This document shows, piece by piece, positions 49,529-59,177 of a stretch of 64,000 nucleotides of DNA. The stretch is from Candidatus Fermentibacteraceae bacterium (GTDB taxonomy: Bacteria; Fermentibacterota; Fermentibacteria; Fermentibacterales; JCC-6). Numbering within the stretch: the stretch's first letter is position 1; every line of letters starts with the position of its first letter. The notes below the pieces were generated by a model, which was not told where the DNA came from, searched no databases, and worked only from the letters and a program-made list of their open reading frames with translations. The position numbers and the translations under genes are program-made. Location: positions 242,150 through 306,149 of the forward strand of contig JADGDO010000002.1 in the NCBI GenBank assembly GCA_016744855.1, given 5' to 3'.

Positions 49529-51682
49529 CTATCTTACAATTGCGAATTTTAGTAACTCTGTGTTGGAATCAGCCTGATTAATCTGCAGGAAATACACTCC
49601 TGAAGCAGCAGGTGCACCATCTGAAGTCATACCATCCCAGAGTATTTCATCCCGGTTGGCGGCGCTCCGCTGATAAACCAAAGCTCCCCTGAGATCATAG
49701 ATTTGCATTTCTGCAGGTGAGTTCGGAATTCCGGCCACACCGAGTATATCTCCACGGCCAGGAATGAAAGGATCTGGATAAACAACGGCAGCTGAGCCAT
49801 CACCCGCAAGACCCGACTCAAGGGTTCCCCGCCAGAATCCGTGATCTGTAGCCAGCCAGAGATATCCTTCGTTGCTGTTTACAGTCATAGCATACACAAC
49901 ACACTCCATCAACGGACTGTTGAAGGTGGTGTATTCCTCTATTAAACCAGTGGAATTGAAATATCTTTTCAGACTGTTGTCTGTAGATATCCACACGCTT
50001 CCAAGATTATCGCATTCCAGAGCCTCAATTGCAGTATCAATTTCTTCAATCTCTGTAACCACATCATCATCAAGAACAGCGAGGCCGGAGGCTGTGCCAA
50101 CGAAAAGTATTCCTGATCGGTCTATAGCAAGAGCCGTAATAAGAGAAGATGGAAGCCCGTTCAGAGATGTATAGATATCGCGGACTGTTTGGGCATTCCC
50201 GTCAACATAGGCAAGACCACCGTCTGTTCCCACCCAGGAGTATCTTCCACCTGTCGGTTGAATGGCATTAACTTCCTTACTGGGAAGGCCATCTACACCG
50301 GTAATATTTATGAATGACACAGAGGTGATATCACCTGGAAACCAGCTCAGCCTGCTTACGCCACTTATTTCTGTTTCAAAAAGAGTACGGTGACCAAACC
50401 AAACAGTGTTTTCATTTCCCTGTTCGGCACAGAAAACCCTGTCGTTCAATAGCCCATTCTCAGTCGTGAAATGAATAGCATCCTCAACAGTTTCATTTTC
50501 CCATTCAAGCCAGTCAAGACCATACCCGACTGACGAAATAAATACCCCGTCTCCAGATGGACAGATAGCAAAGCACTGATTTACATTCGTCATTTGCTGG
50601 CTGACTGACTGCCACTCACCGTTCGCATAAACTGACCCTCCGGCACGGTTGCTGGATACCCAGACACTTCCGTCAGGAAGCATTGTGCAATCTCGTAGAT
50701 CGTTTGATACCGGACCCGATTCGGGGAAAGTTCTTCTCCATGAACCATTATCTCTTAGAAGTGCGAGCCCTGCTCCGGAAAGCCTGTTCTCCGCGAAAGT
50801 ATTGGCAAGAACACCGCACAACCTGTCACCTACCCACACAAGACCTGTGAGTGCATTTCCATGGAGATTGGAATGATAGTCATGCCACTCTCCTTCAAAA
50901 AGAACATAGCTCAGATTCGTACAGCCAACTGCAAGTCCACCCGGTCCGAAAGCCATTGATGAGACATTCTCACCGGGAAACAATGCATCCTGCTTCCAGG
51001 GTTCTCCCGGGGGTTTAAAGAATAATCCGGACGTGGTTGCAACCCAAAGAGTATCATTCTGCCACTCCATAACAGCAATCGATACGGGGTCTATACCCTG
51101 AAGTATCCAAGAGCTTTCCTCCTGCGGGTCGGCAGATTGTGGAAGGAAAACAAGACCGGCAGTAGTTCCTACATAAAGACCGGAATCAGAAGATGAAATA
51201 CAGGTAATGTTATCTGATGGAAGACCACCACCACTCGAGAGAGTATTGAATGTTTCAAAGAATCCAAATTCTCGTATACATAAACCCTGAGTTGTAGCCG
51301 TATAAATAACAGAATCAGGAAGTGTCTGATTGATACCCAGATTAAAGGGAAGACCGTCAATCTGATTGAAACTTGTTTTCTCCCCATCGGGAGTAAACAT
51401 ATCAATACCCCCACCATTCATGGAGACCCAGAGATTTCCGGAATCATCGTAAGCAACATGAGAAACACGGTCGTAGGAAAGTTTTCCCGGAGAAGTCCAT
51501 CCGGAATCAGCAACAAGCTCATCGCCGGACTCCGAATAGTGAGCAAAAAGAACACCGCCTGAAGTTGCAGCAACAATCAGATTCTCTCTGACTATGATTC
51601 CACTGCCCCCCCCGTAATGAGGGAAGTGCTCCCATTCTGTGATTCGTCCGAAAAGAGCAGCAAATATTAAAAATACACTCAC
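49529..51682 (-). CDS. Secreted two-component-regulator-type beta-propeller protein with FlgD-like sorting domain (copy 1)
   Basis: Exported protein of 717 residues without membrane or kinase domain. Repeats such as NLWVSMNGGGIDMFTPDG, LYVGTTAGLVFLPQ and ILFVGTASGLAVLDD are Reg_prop blades like those of hybrid two-component sensors. The C-terminal 90 residues (VYPDPFIPGRG, then IYDLRGALVYQ and WDGMTSDGAPAASGVYFLQI) form a FlgD/T9SS-like sorting domain. The GTG at 51682 overlaps the epimerase stop (GTGA) and follows GGAGG. It sits inside the polysaccharide operon. Confidence 0.78.
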   Translation of the reverse strand: MSVFLIFAALFGRITEWEHFPHYGGGSGIIVRENLIVAATSGGVLFAHYSESGDELVADSGWTSPGKLSYDRVSHVAYDDSGNLWVSMNGGGIDMFTPDGEKTSFNQIDGLPFNLGINQTLPDSVIYTATTQGLCIREFGFFETFNTLSSGGGLPSDNITCISSSDSGLYVGTTAGLVFLPQSADPQEESSWILQGIDPVSIAVMEWQNDTLWVATTSGLFFKPPGEPWKQDALFPGENVSSMAFGPGGLAVGCTNLSYVLFEGEWHDYHSNLHGNALTGLVWVGDRLCGVLANTFAENRLSGAGLALLRDNGSWRRTFPESGPVSNDLRDCTMLPDGSVWVSSNRAGGSVYANGEWQSVSQQMTNVNQCFAICPSGDGVFISSVGYGLDWLEWENETVEDAIHFTTENGLLNDRVFCAEQGNENTVWFGHRTLFETEISGVSRLSWFPGDITSVSFINITGVDGLPSKEVNAIQPTGGRYSWVGTDGGLAYVDGNAQTVRDIYTSLNGLPSSLITALAIDRSGILFVGTASGLAVLDDDVVTEIEEIDTAIEALECDNLGSVWISTDNSLKRYFNSTGLIEEYTTFNSPLMECVVYAMTVNSNEGYLWLATDHGFWRGTLESGLAGDGSAAVVYPDPFIPGRGDILGVAGIPNSPAEMQIYDLRGALVYQRSAANRDEILWDGMTSDGAPAASGVYFLQINQADSNTELLKFAIVR

Positions 51683-52611
51683 AGTAGTCTCTCCTCCCAC
51701 CATTGATACAGCCGCTTAAGACCTTCTTCAAGAGGAATTTTCATTTCCCAGCCTAGGGCTTTCAGTTTCTCGGGACTTCCAATCTGGCAGAACTGGTCAC
51801 CTGTACGAAGAAGGTGAGGATCAATAACAGTTCCGATGGCCGATCCGGAAATTTCTATAATGATTTCCAGAAGCTCTCCAATAGAATGACCGGTACCGGA
51901 GCACACGTTGTATGTCTCTCCCGTTCTTCCTCCTGCCAGCATACAGGCATAAGCCATAATCACATCGTCAATATACAGATAGTCTCTTACAGCTGTAAGG
52001 TTTCCGGTGCTTATGACATCGTCCCCTGAATTGACTGAACGAATGACCCGGCGGCAGAAAGAGGGCAATACAAAATTGCCGGACTGACCAGAGCCATAAT
52101 GTGGAAATGAACGGGCAATTACATAATTCAATCCGCAACCGAGAAGAAAGTTCTCTGCCTTGAGCTTGCTCTCTCCGTAGGGACTCCGTGGAGCCAGAGA
52201 AGATGTCTCTCCCAGCACGCTTCTGTCGGGTTTGTATACCTCCGCAGAACTTACGAATAGAAACAAAGCTTCAGGGGATCTGGCGGTCATCCACTGAAGA
52301 ACGCTTTTAGTTCCCCCTGCATTTACACTGATAACCTTTTCCGCGCTGGAGCGGGAATTCGAAACCGAGCTTAGACCAGCGAGGTGAATGACATACCTAA
52401 CCTGGCCAAGTGATGAGGGGGGCGGGCCGGGAAGCTCCCATTGAATTTTTCTTACACCTGCGGGTGCAGAAAACTCTGTTGAGAAATCTGCAGCAATATC
52501 TCCTTCAGAGAGTTGAAACATATCCATAAGCCTCTGGCCGACAAAACCGCCTGCTCCTGTAACTAAGATCGGGCCGTCATCAAGGACGAAATTGCCTATT
52601 ACTCTGCTCAA
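51679..52611 (-). CDS. NAD-dependent sugar 4-reductase/epimerase, Rmd-like
   Basis: Cytoplasmic SDR of 310 residues. Rossmann motif VTGAGGFVGQRL, catalytic SPYGESK and the C-terminal block GNLTAVRDYLYIDDVIMAYA with ETYNVCSGTGHSIGELLEI closely match GDP-6-deoxy-D-mannose reductase (Rmd). No gmd is present, whereas RmlA/RmlB are, so it may instead reduce a dTDP-4-keto sugar such as a 6-deoxytalose precursor. Overlaps murB by 4 nt. Confidence 0.8.
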   Translation of the reverse strand: MSRVIGNFVLDDGPILVTGAGGFVGQRLMDMFQLSEGDIAADFSTEFSAPAGVRKIQWELPGPPPSSLGQVRYVIHLAGLSSVSNSRSSAEKVISVNAGGTKSVLQWMTARSPEALFLFVSSAEVYKPDRSVLGETSSLAPRSPYGESKLKAENFLLGCGLNYVIARSFPHYGSGQSGNFVLPSFCRRVIRSVNSGDDVISTGNLTAVRDYLYIDDVIMAYACMLAGGRTGETYNVCSGTGHSIGELLEIIIEISGSAIGTVIDPHLLRTGDQFCQIGSPEKLKALGWEMKIPLEEGLKRLYQWWEERLL

Positions 52612-53513
52612 ATCTCTTCTCCCAATTGCCTGATTTCCCTTTTTAACGTAATTCCGCTAGCCTGTCTTACTTTCTCAACAACATGATCTATAAGATTCAT
52701 AACATCCGAGCTTGTAGCTCCTCCGGTATTTTCTATAAAATTAGCATGAACAGTGGAAACCATTGCTCCACCCATCCTGTACCCTTTCAAACCACAATCC
52801 TCGATCAATTTACCGGGAGGTGGGCCACTGTCAGGTCGACGGAAAACACTGCCAGCATTGGGTGCATGCAGAGGAAATTTTTCTCTTCTCAACTGCAAAA
52901 TCTCTCTGGCCTCCCGACGAAGCTCGTTTCCACTCCGGAATCCTTCTGAGAGCTTCAAAACCGTGCCGAGGATTATCGAACCATTTTTCTGGAACAGACT
53001 TGATCTGTAGCCGAACCCACACCCCTCCGAAGTAAGATAATCAATTGACCCGTCGGGACGAAGCACCCGGACTTCCTCTACAAAATCTGAAATAGATGAG
53101 CCATATGCTCCTGCATTCATAAACAAAGCTCCACCCACTGTTCCAGGAATCCCAACAGCAAAAACAAGACCCGTGAGACCACGGGAGCAGGCAGTCCCGG
53201 CCAGTCCAGGCAGGTGAGCGCCGGCACCGGCAGAAATCACAGAGCCGTCGAATGAAAACTCTGAGAATGCCCCCCTCAAAAAAATGACAACTCCATGCCA
53301 TCCTTCTGTTGGGGCCAGCGTATTTGAGCCTCTCCCCATAACTACCCAGGGTATCGATCTTATAGAGAGCAGTTCAACAGTTTGAATAAGTTCGTCGGGT
53401 GAATTCACTGCAATCGAAGCAGAGGGGCCGCCAATCCCCCAGGTGGTAAACTCAGAAAGCTGAATCACTTCAAATCTTCCGGGAGAGGCATCCATGGCTT
53501 TGTCGTAAATCAT
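52608..53513 (-). CDS. murB: UDP-N-acetylenolpyruvoylglucosamine reductase MurB
   Basis: Cytoplasmic FAD enzyme of 301 residues that makes UDP-MurNAc for peptidoglycan. FAD-binding text VVMGRGSNTLAP, IPGTVGGALFMNAGAYG and the catalytic-serine region PNAGSVFRRPDSGPPPGKLI mark a type II MurB. Its usual mur/fts neighbours are missing; it is nested in the surface-glycan operon with 4-nt overlaps on both sides. Confidence 0.93.
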   Translation of the reverse strand: MIYDKAMDASPGRFEVIQLSEFTTWGIGGPSASIAVNSPDELIQTVELLSIRSIPWVVMGRGSNTLAPTEGWHGVVIFLRGAFSEFSFDGSVISAGAGAHLPGLAGTACSRGLTGLVFAVGIPGTVGGALFMNAGAYGSSISDFVEEVRVLRPDGSIDYLTSEGCGFGYRSSLFQKNGSIILGTVLKLSEGFRSGNELRREAREILQLRREKFPLHAPNAGSVFRRPDSGPPPGKLIEDCGLKGYRMGGAMVSTVHANFIENTGGATSSDVMNLIDHVVEKVRQASGITLKREIRQLGEEI

Positions 53514-54448
53514 ACCCGGTAGTCCTTTCCCCTGAGCCCGGTAAGGCAGGCACCTACAGAAAGGTAAGTAAAAAGACAGGATGGTTTGTTGTATCTTTCG
53601 GCAAATCGGAGCGCAGTCCGGTAGACTGGAGGAAGAAGAAAGAGCCTTGTCAGAAGCCTCATCACAAAGAGATAGGCAGGCTCTGCAAGCAAAGGTTCAA
53701 CCCAACTGCTGCCAAGAAGTCCTCGAACGGAAGGGTGCTTTGCCAGAGTATACCTGAGACCGGTTGCTCCGTACTCGAGCATTTTCTCTGAATGTCTTCT
53801 CACCGAAACGCTGTCGAGGTGGTTGACAGAAAGCTCCGGTGTCCAGTAAAAGGAAACACCCATTTCGCGCAGTCGGAATCCCATTTCGGTGTCCTCGCCA
53901 CCATAGCTGTCAATTGAGGTATCAAATCCACCCGCTTCAGATAAAAGACGATTGGTTATTGAAAGATTACCGGTAATGAAGTAGTTCCAGGGGAAACATC
54001 CTGCCGAAGAATCGCCCATTGCCCTGCTGTCAAACCACTTCTGCCACGCAGTTGCATTGCTGCTCCAGCTATTTACCCGTTTACCCATAACAACGTCAGC
54101 AGCACTTTTTTCTCTTGCCTCAAGATGTTTACGAAGAAGAGAAGAATCGAATTCAAGATCGGCATCCATCAGCAGCCCCACATGCGCTTCAGATGCCTCA
54201 AAAGCCATATTCCTGGCTGCCGGTCTGTTTCCTCCGGGATCCCGCCTGAGAATCTTTACCGAGCAGCGGTCAGGGAGTTCGCCGATTTCTTGAGCAAATT
54301 CCTCCTGAACAGGAACTGTGCTTCCGTCGTCAACTATCACGAGTTCCCAGCTGCTCTGAATATCCTGAACAGCAAGGCTGCGAAGGAATCGCACAAAGAC
54401 CTCTCCACCGTTTTTCACAGGAACCTGAACAGAAATATCAGGTTTCAT
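53510..54448 (-). CDS. Family 2 glycosyltransferase
   Basis: Cytoplasmic or membrane-associated GT-A enzyme of 312 residues. PVKNGGEVFVRFLRSL, VDDGST, MDADLEFDSS (DxD) and GGFDTSIDSYGGEDTEMGFR (the ED motif of polypeptide GalNAc-transferase-like GT2) are seen. Sugar and acceptor unknown. Overlaps the upstream flippase gene by 11 nt. Confidence 0.88.
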   Translation of the reverse strand: MKPDISVQVPVKNGGEVFVRFLRSLAVQDIQSSWELVIVDDGSTVPVQEEFAQEIGELPDRCSVKILRRDPGGNRPAARNMAFEASEAHVGLLMDADLEFDSSLLRKHLEAREKSAADVVMGKRVNSWSSNATAWQKWFDSRAMGDSSAGCFPWNYFITGNLSITNRLLSEAGGFDTSIDSYGGEDTEMGFRLREMGVSFYWTPELSVNHLDSVSVRRHSEKMLEYGATGLRYTLAKHPSVRGLLGSSWVEPLLAEPAYLFVMRLLTRLFLLPPVYRTALRFAERYNKPSCLFTYLSVGACLTGLRGKDYRV

Positions 54449-55886
54449 CAGAATCTCCCGAAGAAGAAGGGGAAGAAGTTAGCACATTGTCGGCACCAAA
54501 ACTTCTAAGAACATAAATGATAACCGCTGTAACAGCGGTTCCTGCAAGAATTGCAATCATTCTGTATCCGGAATTCATAGAAGACAACGGTCCAGCAAAG
54601 ACAGGGATAATTACCATAACTACCACTGCGAAAAAACTGACTGGAAAAACCTTACGGCCTATCCAGAAAAGCGAGAGTGCCATAAACATATTTGTTGCCA
54701 AAGTGGCAAAGGCTGCACCCACGGCTCCGGCTATGGGAATAAGCCTGAGATTGAAACCAATATTAATCACAGCTCCGAATGCTGTCATCCATCCAATGTA
54801 TTTTGTCTGTCCTGTTAGCAAGGGGGCAGTCTGTGAAATTGTGAATAATGCATACATTGCGGCCGAACCTGCTATCCAGGGAAGAACCCTTGCCGCCGGC
54901 AACCACTCTGCGCCACCGAAGACTGATACAATTTCATTGGAAAGCAATGCAAGAACCATTGCTGCCCAGTTAACAATAATCATAAAAAGAAGAGCACTTC
55001 TTCCCAGCTCATCCATCCTTCCGCCTTCTTTTTTCTTCCTGAATATGTAGCGTTGCCAGGCCATACTGAATCCAAGAGTAAGCGGAGTAAGGATAAGAAC
55101 AGCTCTTCCGGCCCATTCGTACCAACCGCTCTCTGCCATGTCTGTACTGATAGTTCTGAGCATGAACATATCCGCACTGGAAAGCACAAGAAGAGCAAGA
55201 GTTGCCGGAACCAGAGGCAGGCTGAATGCAAGCATGCTTCCAGTAAGACGCTCAGGCGCAGCGACAGATCTGGAACTGGCTGTTGCCTTCCAGAAAAAAA
55301 TAAAAGAAAAGATTACAGCAAGAGAAGTTGGAATCCATCTGGCCTTCAGGAAAGCCTCAATTGCACCGGAAGCATCCACTGCATGCAGCAGATAAAAGAG
55401 CAGGCCCAACGAAAGAATTCCTCTGACAAACTGAATGGCGAAGTAAGTTCCAGCCATGCCCTTCGATCGCGGTAATGAAAGTGAGACCTGGAGCAGTGCG
55501 ACTGAACCACCCAGGGCAAGTGCATGAAGAAGAAGAGAGGGATTAGTAATGTGGAATAAGAGAGAAAGACGCGAACCGAGAGTTACGACCAAAATTGCTG
55601 CAACAGCAAGAGGAATCAGAGGGAGAAGTATCGAACGGACAAGAACAGCCCTCTGTGCATCCGTATGGTGCCATGCTCTAATAACAGCGGCGGGGAGGCC
55701 AAGAACAACAATTCCTGCGATAATCTCACTGATTATTCTTATAACACCAAGTTCCCCAGCCTGAGCGGGTGTAAGAAATGAGCTCATAAACGGGAGGAAA
55801 GCAAACTGCACTAAACCGCTAACTACCATTGCAAGAGCATACAGAAGGGTTTCTTTTGCCAGATCTCTCTGTCTGGTTTCAGCCAT
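54438..55886 (-). CDS. Polysaccharide flippase, Wzx type (second copy)
   Basis: Inner-membrane protein of 482 residues with about 14 helices. Family text: LLYALAMVVSGLVQFAFLPF at the N-terminus and SSADMFMLRTISTDMAESGW in the middle. The ATG at 55886 (MAETRQRD) overlaps the upstream glycosyltransferase stop by one base (TGATG) and is preferred to an extension to 55898. It differs clearly from the 43151-44434 flippase, so the two may move different substrates. Confidence 0.84.
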   Translation of the reverse strand: MAETRQRDLAKETLLYALAMVVSGLVQFAFLPFMSSFLTPAQAGELGVIRIISEIIAGIVVLGLPAAVIRAWHHTDAQRAVLVRSILLPLIPLAVAAILVVTLGSRLSLLFHITNPSLLLHALALGGSVALLQVSLSLPRSKGMAGTYFAIQFVRGILSLGLLFYLLHAVDASGAIEAFLKARWIPTSLAVIFSFIFFWKATASSRSVAAPERLTGSMLAFSLPLVPATLALLVLSSADMFMLRTISTDMAESGWYEWAGRAVLILTPLTLGFSMAWQRYIFRKKKEGGRMDELGRSALLFMIIVNWAAMVLALLSNEIVSVFGGAEWLPAARVLPWIAGSAAMYALFTISQTAPLLTGQTKYIGWMTAFGAVINIGFNLRLIPIAGAVGAAFATLATNMFMALSLFWIGRKVFPVSFFAVVVMVIIPVFAGPLSSMNSGYRMIAILAGTAVTAVIIYVLRSFGADNVLTSSPSSSGDSDET

Positions 55887-56959
55887 CAGGTTAACCAACC
55901 AAGTTCTTCATACCTTTTGTGCATATGCTCTGCAACCGACTTCCAGTGGTGTGTTTTTTCTATCCAGCCGGGACCGGCTGACGCAAATTTATTGCGGAGT
56001 TGCTCGTCAAGTATCAGCTCTCTCAGAACTTCTTCGAGATTGTGGGGCTCCGCCAGCGCGAAAGGATGATCCGGAATGAAATCCTGATAAGCTTGAGAGA
56101 GATTTGTTACAGTGCAAACTCCCATAGCAAGACTTTCAAGGGAATTAACTCCGTATCCCATGTCTCCACTGGCAATCTGATCTATAGCAATATGGCATTC
56201 TGATTTCAGCTTCACTGCTTTAGCATGAGCCATGTTCTCTATCAATACCATTTCGACAGGAAGTGTTTTTGAGAGCTTCTCTACGACCTCCACTATCTTA
56301 TCTGTTCCCTTTACTGATCTAATTCTGGGAGCGTGACATATTTTAATCGTCTTACCGGATGGATTTGCCTTCGGCACCATCGAAGTGTCAAACGGGAGGA
56401 ATAGATACTCCAGCTCCGGATACCTTTGAAACAGGTCGAATTCACATGTTGTGTGAAGCTCTGTTGAATCCCATACGGGCCTGATCGCACCGCGCATGCG
56501 GAGATCAAGACCGTGATAGTTTGAAACAATATGCTTCCCAGCAGCCCTGAGCTTCTTTACATCTCTGCCGTCCCGGAAGAAGCTCATGCCGCCTTCCAGA
56601 ACATGTATATCGAAATCCCACAGGTTGTATTTCTTTGCTGCCCTGTTTACCAGGGGCGCCCATGCAAGGTCTCGAAGAGGCATCAGTATCCGTTCAGTTC
56701 CTGATGGTGTCCAGAATATTCTCTCAGAGGTTCCGGTGAATGGAACTTGAAGACTACCGCTTCGAATGAGTCTCTTAACCTTCCAAAGCCACTCCATGGG
56801 ACCAACAAAGGGAAGATTAAGACAAATATCCTCCGGATAAAGATTTTTAGCTCTATAGAACGTAACGAGTCTGCTTTCGTGACCAAGTGCAATGTGGCCC
56901 TTAACGAACAGAGTCAGAATGCCTGTGTAATTCTGTGGAGACAAGTGCAGTATTTTCAT
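55886..56959 (-). CDS. Putative glycosyltransferase (GT-B-like)
   Basis: Cytoplasmic protein of 357 residues. It begins MKILHLSPQNYTGILTLFVK and has the donor-domain-like segment GYGVNSLESLAMGVCTVTNL near residue 270. A clear GT4 E-x7-E is not seen, so the family call is tentative. The ATG at 56959 lies 8 nt after AAAGGTGG and overlaps the preceding stop by 4 nt. Context makes a role in glycan assembly likely. Confidence 0.65.
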   Translation of the reverse strand: MKILHLSPQNYTGILTLFVKGHIALGHESRLVTFYRAKNLYPEDICLNLPFVGPMEWLWKVKRLIRSGSLQVPFTGTSERIFWTPSGTERILMPLRDLAWAPLVNRAAKKYNLWDFDIHVLEGGMSFFRDGRDVKKLRAAGKHIVSNYHGLDLRMRGAIRPVWDSTELHTTCEFDLFQRYPELEYLFLPFDTSMVPKANPSGKTIKICHAPRIRSVKGTDKIVEVVEKLSKTLPVEMVLIENMAHAKAVKLKSECHIAIDQIASGDMGYGVNSLESLAMGVCTVTNLSQAYQDFIPDHPFALAEPHNLEEVLRELILDEQLRNKFASAGPGWIEKTHHWKSVAEHMHKRYEELGWLT

Positions 56960-58194
56960 GCTCGTTTCCACCTTTTTCCCTTTATTGCGTAAAGAAACAG
57001 GGCTGCACCAGCAGCCAGCTGTGCCAGAGCCCCTGGTATACCGGCAGCATGATAACCGAGAATATCCGGATGTGTGAAGTCAGGATGAAGAACTGTTTGC
57101 AGCAGCGGAGAACGGGATGGAGACCAGATCACAGACTGTCTTGACTGTGAGTCAAACTCATCAGCCCCGAGTCTTTGTTCCAGAGCATTGGTGTCGGTAA
57201 TACCGGCTGCCAGTGTTAACAGCACGGAGATTACAGCCAGGACTCTGAATACTTTTCCTCCTGTACCAGGTCTCATCAAAGGCATAAACAGCACAGGAAT
57301 AATCATAAACAGGAACCTCGGTCCCCAACCGGTACCTCCGGTCCAGTCATGAAGAAATCCGTGAAGAACAAGCGAAAAAACAAACGGGCTCCAGAAACGC
57401 CAGTCTCCGCAGTGAAAAATAGCCAGTACAGTCAGAGGTGCATACCAGAACAAGCCCTTCCCCGGACTGAAAAGAAGACCGGGAATGCCACGACCAATCA
57501 TGTCCAGAGCAATTGCCGGATCCTGTGCGTGGCCGTCGGACATAATAGACCCAAACCTGTAAAAATTGTAACCGAGTATCGCCAGAACAAAAGGGAAAGC
57601 TCCTGCAGCAGCAAGAGCAAATTTCTCAAGATGTTTTTCTTCAGTCCAGTAGATAGGTAGAAGAACAATTGAATCAGGACGAACCAGAAGCGCTGCGCCA
57701 AGAAGAATCCCGGCGATAAACGGTTTGTCAGTTTGCATGAACCATGCACCCCAGAGGGCCAAAGCAAGGGCTGGGGTAACATCGTAAGGCATTCGTCCAT
57801 AAAGCAGGGCCATCGTTCCAACCATAACAAGAAGGAATCTGCCTATATCAATCCTGCCCATGAAACCTTCAGCAAGTTTCTTCACGGCAAGAACCAGCAG
57901 AACGCTGGCCACCGCAGTTGTGAGTGCTGCTGCAACCTTTCCAGCAGCAAGGCCAAGAAGAAGGCCAATACCAGCAGCAGGCAGAAGCATAACGGAATAA
58001 CCCGGGGCATGAGGTACATAATTATCAGATCTTATGCCGGAAACATGCCAGCCGTCTTCAGAGGTAAAAAGATCCCGGGTTCCATAAACAGATTCAGCAA
58101 CCTGATATTGAGCAGCAACATCTGTTGTCATTAGTCTTCCGCCGAAAACCATAACAAGAAGGCCGCTCCAGGCCAGAATTGTACGCATGTCCAT
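56956..58194 (-). CDS. Polytopic membrane protein, GT-C-like glycosyltransferase
   Basis: Inner-membrane protein of 412 residues with about 10 helices. Text such as TEEKHLEKFALAAAGAFPF, LYGRMPYDVTPALALALWGA and LHDWTGGTGWGPRFLFMIIP is typical of GT-C enzymes using polyprenyl-phosphate sugars. The neighbouring DPM synthase-like gene could make its donor. Specificity unknown; a Wzy-type polymerase role cannot be excluded. Confidence 0.7.
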   Translation of the reverse strand: MDMRTILAWSGLLVMVFGGRLMTTDVAAQYQVAESVYGTRDLFTSEDGWHVSGIRSDNYVPHAPGYSVMLLPAAGIGLLLGLAAGKVAAALTTAVASVLLVLAVKKLAEGFMGRIDIGRFLLVMVGTMALLYGRMPYDVTPALALALWGAWFMQTDKPFIAGILLGAALLVRPDSIVLLPIYWTEEKHLEKFALAAAGAFPFVLAILGYNFYRFGSIMSDGHAQDPAIALDMIGRGIPGLLFSPGKGLFWYAPLTVLAIFHCGDWRFWSPFVFSLVLHGFLHDWTGGTGWGPRFLFMIIPVLFMPLMRPGTGGKVFRVLAVISVLLTLAAGITDTNALEQRLGADEFDSQSRQSVIWSPSRSPLLQTVLHPDFTHPDILGYHAAGIPGALAQLAAGAALFLYAIKGKRWKRA

Positions 58195-58199
58195 TGGTT

Positions 58200-59177
58200 C
58201 TAGATCTTACCCATGAATGTATTGCGGAACTGTCCTCTTGCCGAGAATGATTCTTTGAATCTGCAAAGTCCGTAGTTAACTTCCATATTGAGGGTATAGG
58301 TTCCAAGATCAAGATAATGATAGCCCATTTTTTTTGCCCAGCTGATTACTTCTCTATAAACAAGATTCACCGGACGCATGGCCTGATGCTCTTCGTTGTG
58401 GGAAATATAGAAAGCCAGAGTTACTCTCGGGTTGCAGTGAAACATTATCATTCCTGCAAGAACTTCTCCACTTTCATCCACAGCGATGAATTGTTTTACT
58501 TTTTCAGATCCAAGAAGAACTTTCAACTTGTTCAATTCGTCCAGAGTATGTGTTGGATCGACATCATGTCTTTCTTTGAGATTGCTGGCTAGAACAGGGT
58601 AAAACCTGGAGTAATCATTATCCTCTACAACTGTAAGGCCGGATTTCTGTGCCTTGCGTACTCCCCTTCGGGCAGACTGGCTGAATCCAAGATCGATTTC
58701 CTCGCCGAGTCTCTGTAGATCAATTACAGCTGTAAGCTCTCTCTTCTTATAGGTAAAGCCATTCTTGATAAGTGAAAAATCGATGTAGTTATGGGGTCTT
58801 CTGTAGTAGGAAATAGGAGGAGGAGTCATCTCTATCCCGGTAAATCCGCGCTGCCTGCAGTAGCGAATGAGTGCGCCTGTAAGCTTCTCCACTTTGTCGA
58901 GTCCGAGGCTATCATCAAGAACAGGACCGCCATAGGAGGCTCCGGGATAGCTTCGGAACCAGGCTCCATCTTCCCATTGGGAGATTGCTCCCGGAATATA
59001 GGCCATCGGTTTACCTGAACTGCTTTCAATTACGAGATGATGGTTATCAAATCTGCCCTCCGGATGATAGTCGAGGAATGCAGGTGTATGAAAAACTGTT
59101 CCGTTGTTTGATCTTTCAACAAATGCAGTCCAGGCTGAAAGATCTTCTTTCAATACTTTTCTAACTTTAATACTCAT
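58200..59177 (-). CDS. FemAB/BioF2-like GNAT-fold transferase
   Basis: Cytoplasmic protein of 325 residues. The N-terminal WTAFVERSNNGTVFHTPAFL and the C-terminal VLAGMIMFHCNPRVTLAFYI match acetyltransferase-6/FemAB proteins that transfer amino acids or acyl groups to cell-wall or glycan precursors. In polysaccharide operons such enzymes often decorate sugars (acetyl or aminoacyl), which is inference here. Its start overlaps the propeller gene stop (ATGA). Confidence 0.78.
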   Translation of the reverse strand: MSIKVRKVLKEDLSAWTAFVERSNNGTVFHTPAFLDYHPEGRFDNHHLVIESSSGKPMAYIPGAISQWEDGAWFRSYPGASYGGPVLDDSLGLDKVEKLTGALIRYCRQRGFTGIEMTPPPISYYRRPHNYIDFSLIKNGFTYKKRELTAVIDLQRLGEEIDLGFSQSARRGVRKAQKSGLTVVEDNDYSRFYPVLASNLKERHDVDPTHTLDELNKLKVLLGSEKVKQFIAVDESGEVLAGMIMFHCNPRVTLAFYISHNEEHQAMRPVNLVYREVISWAKKMGYHYLDLGTYTLNMEVNYGLCRFKESFSARGQFRNTFMGKI

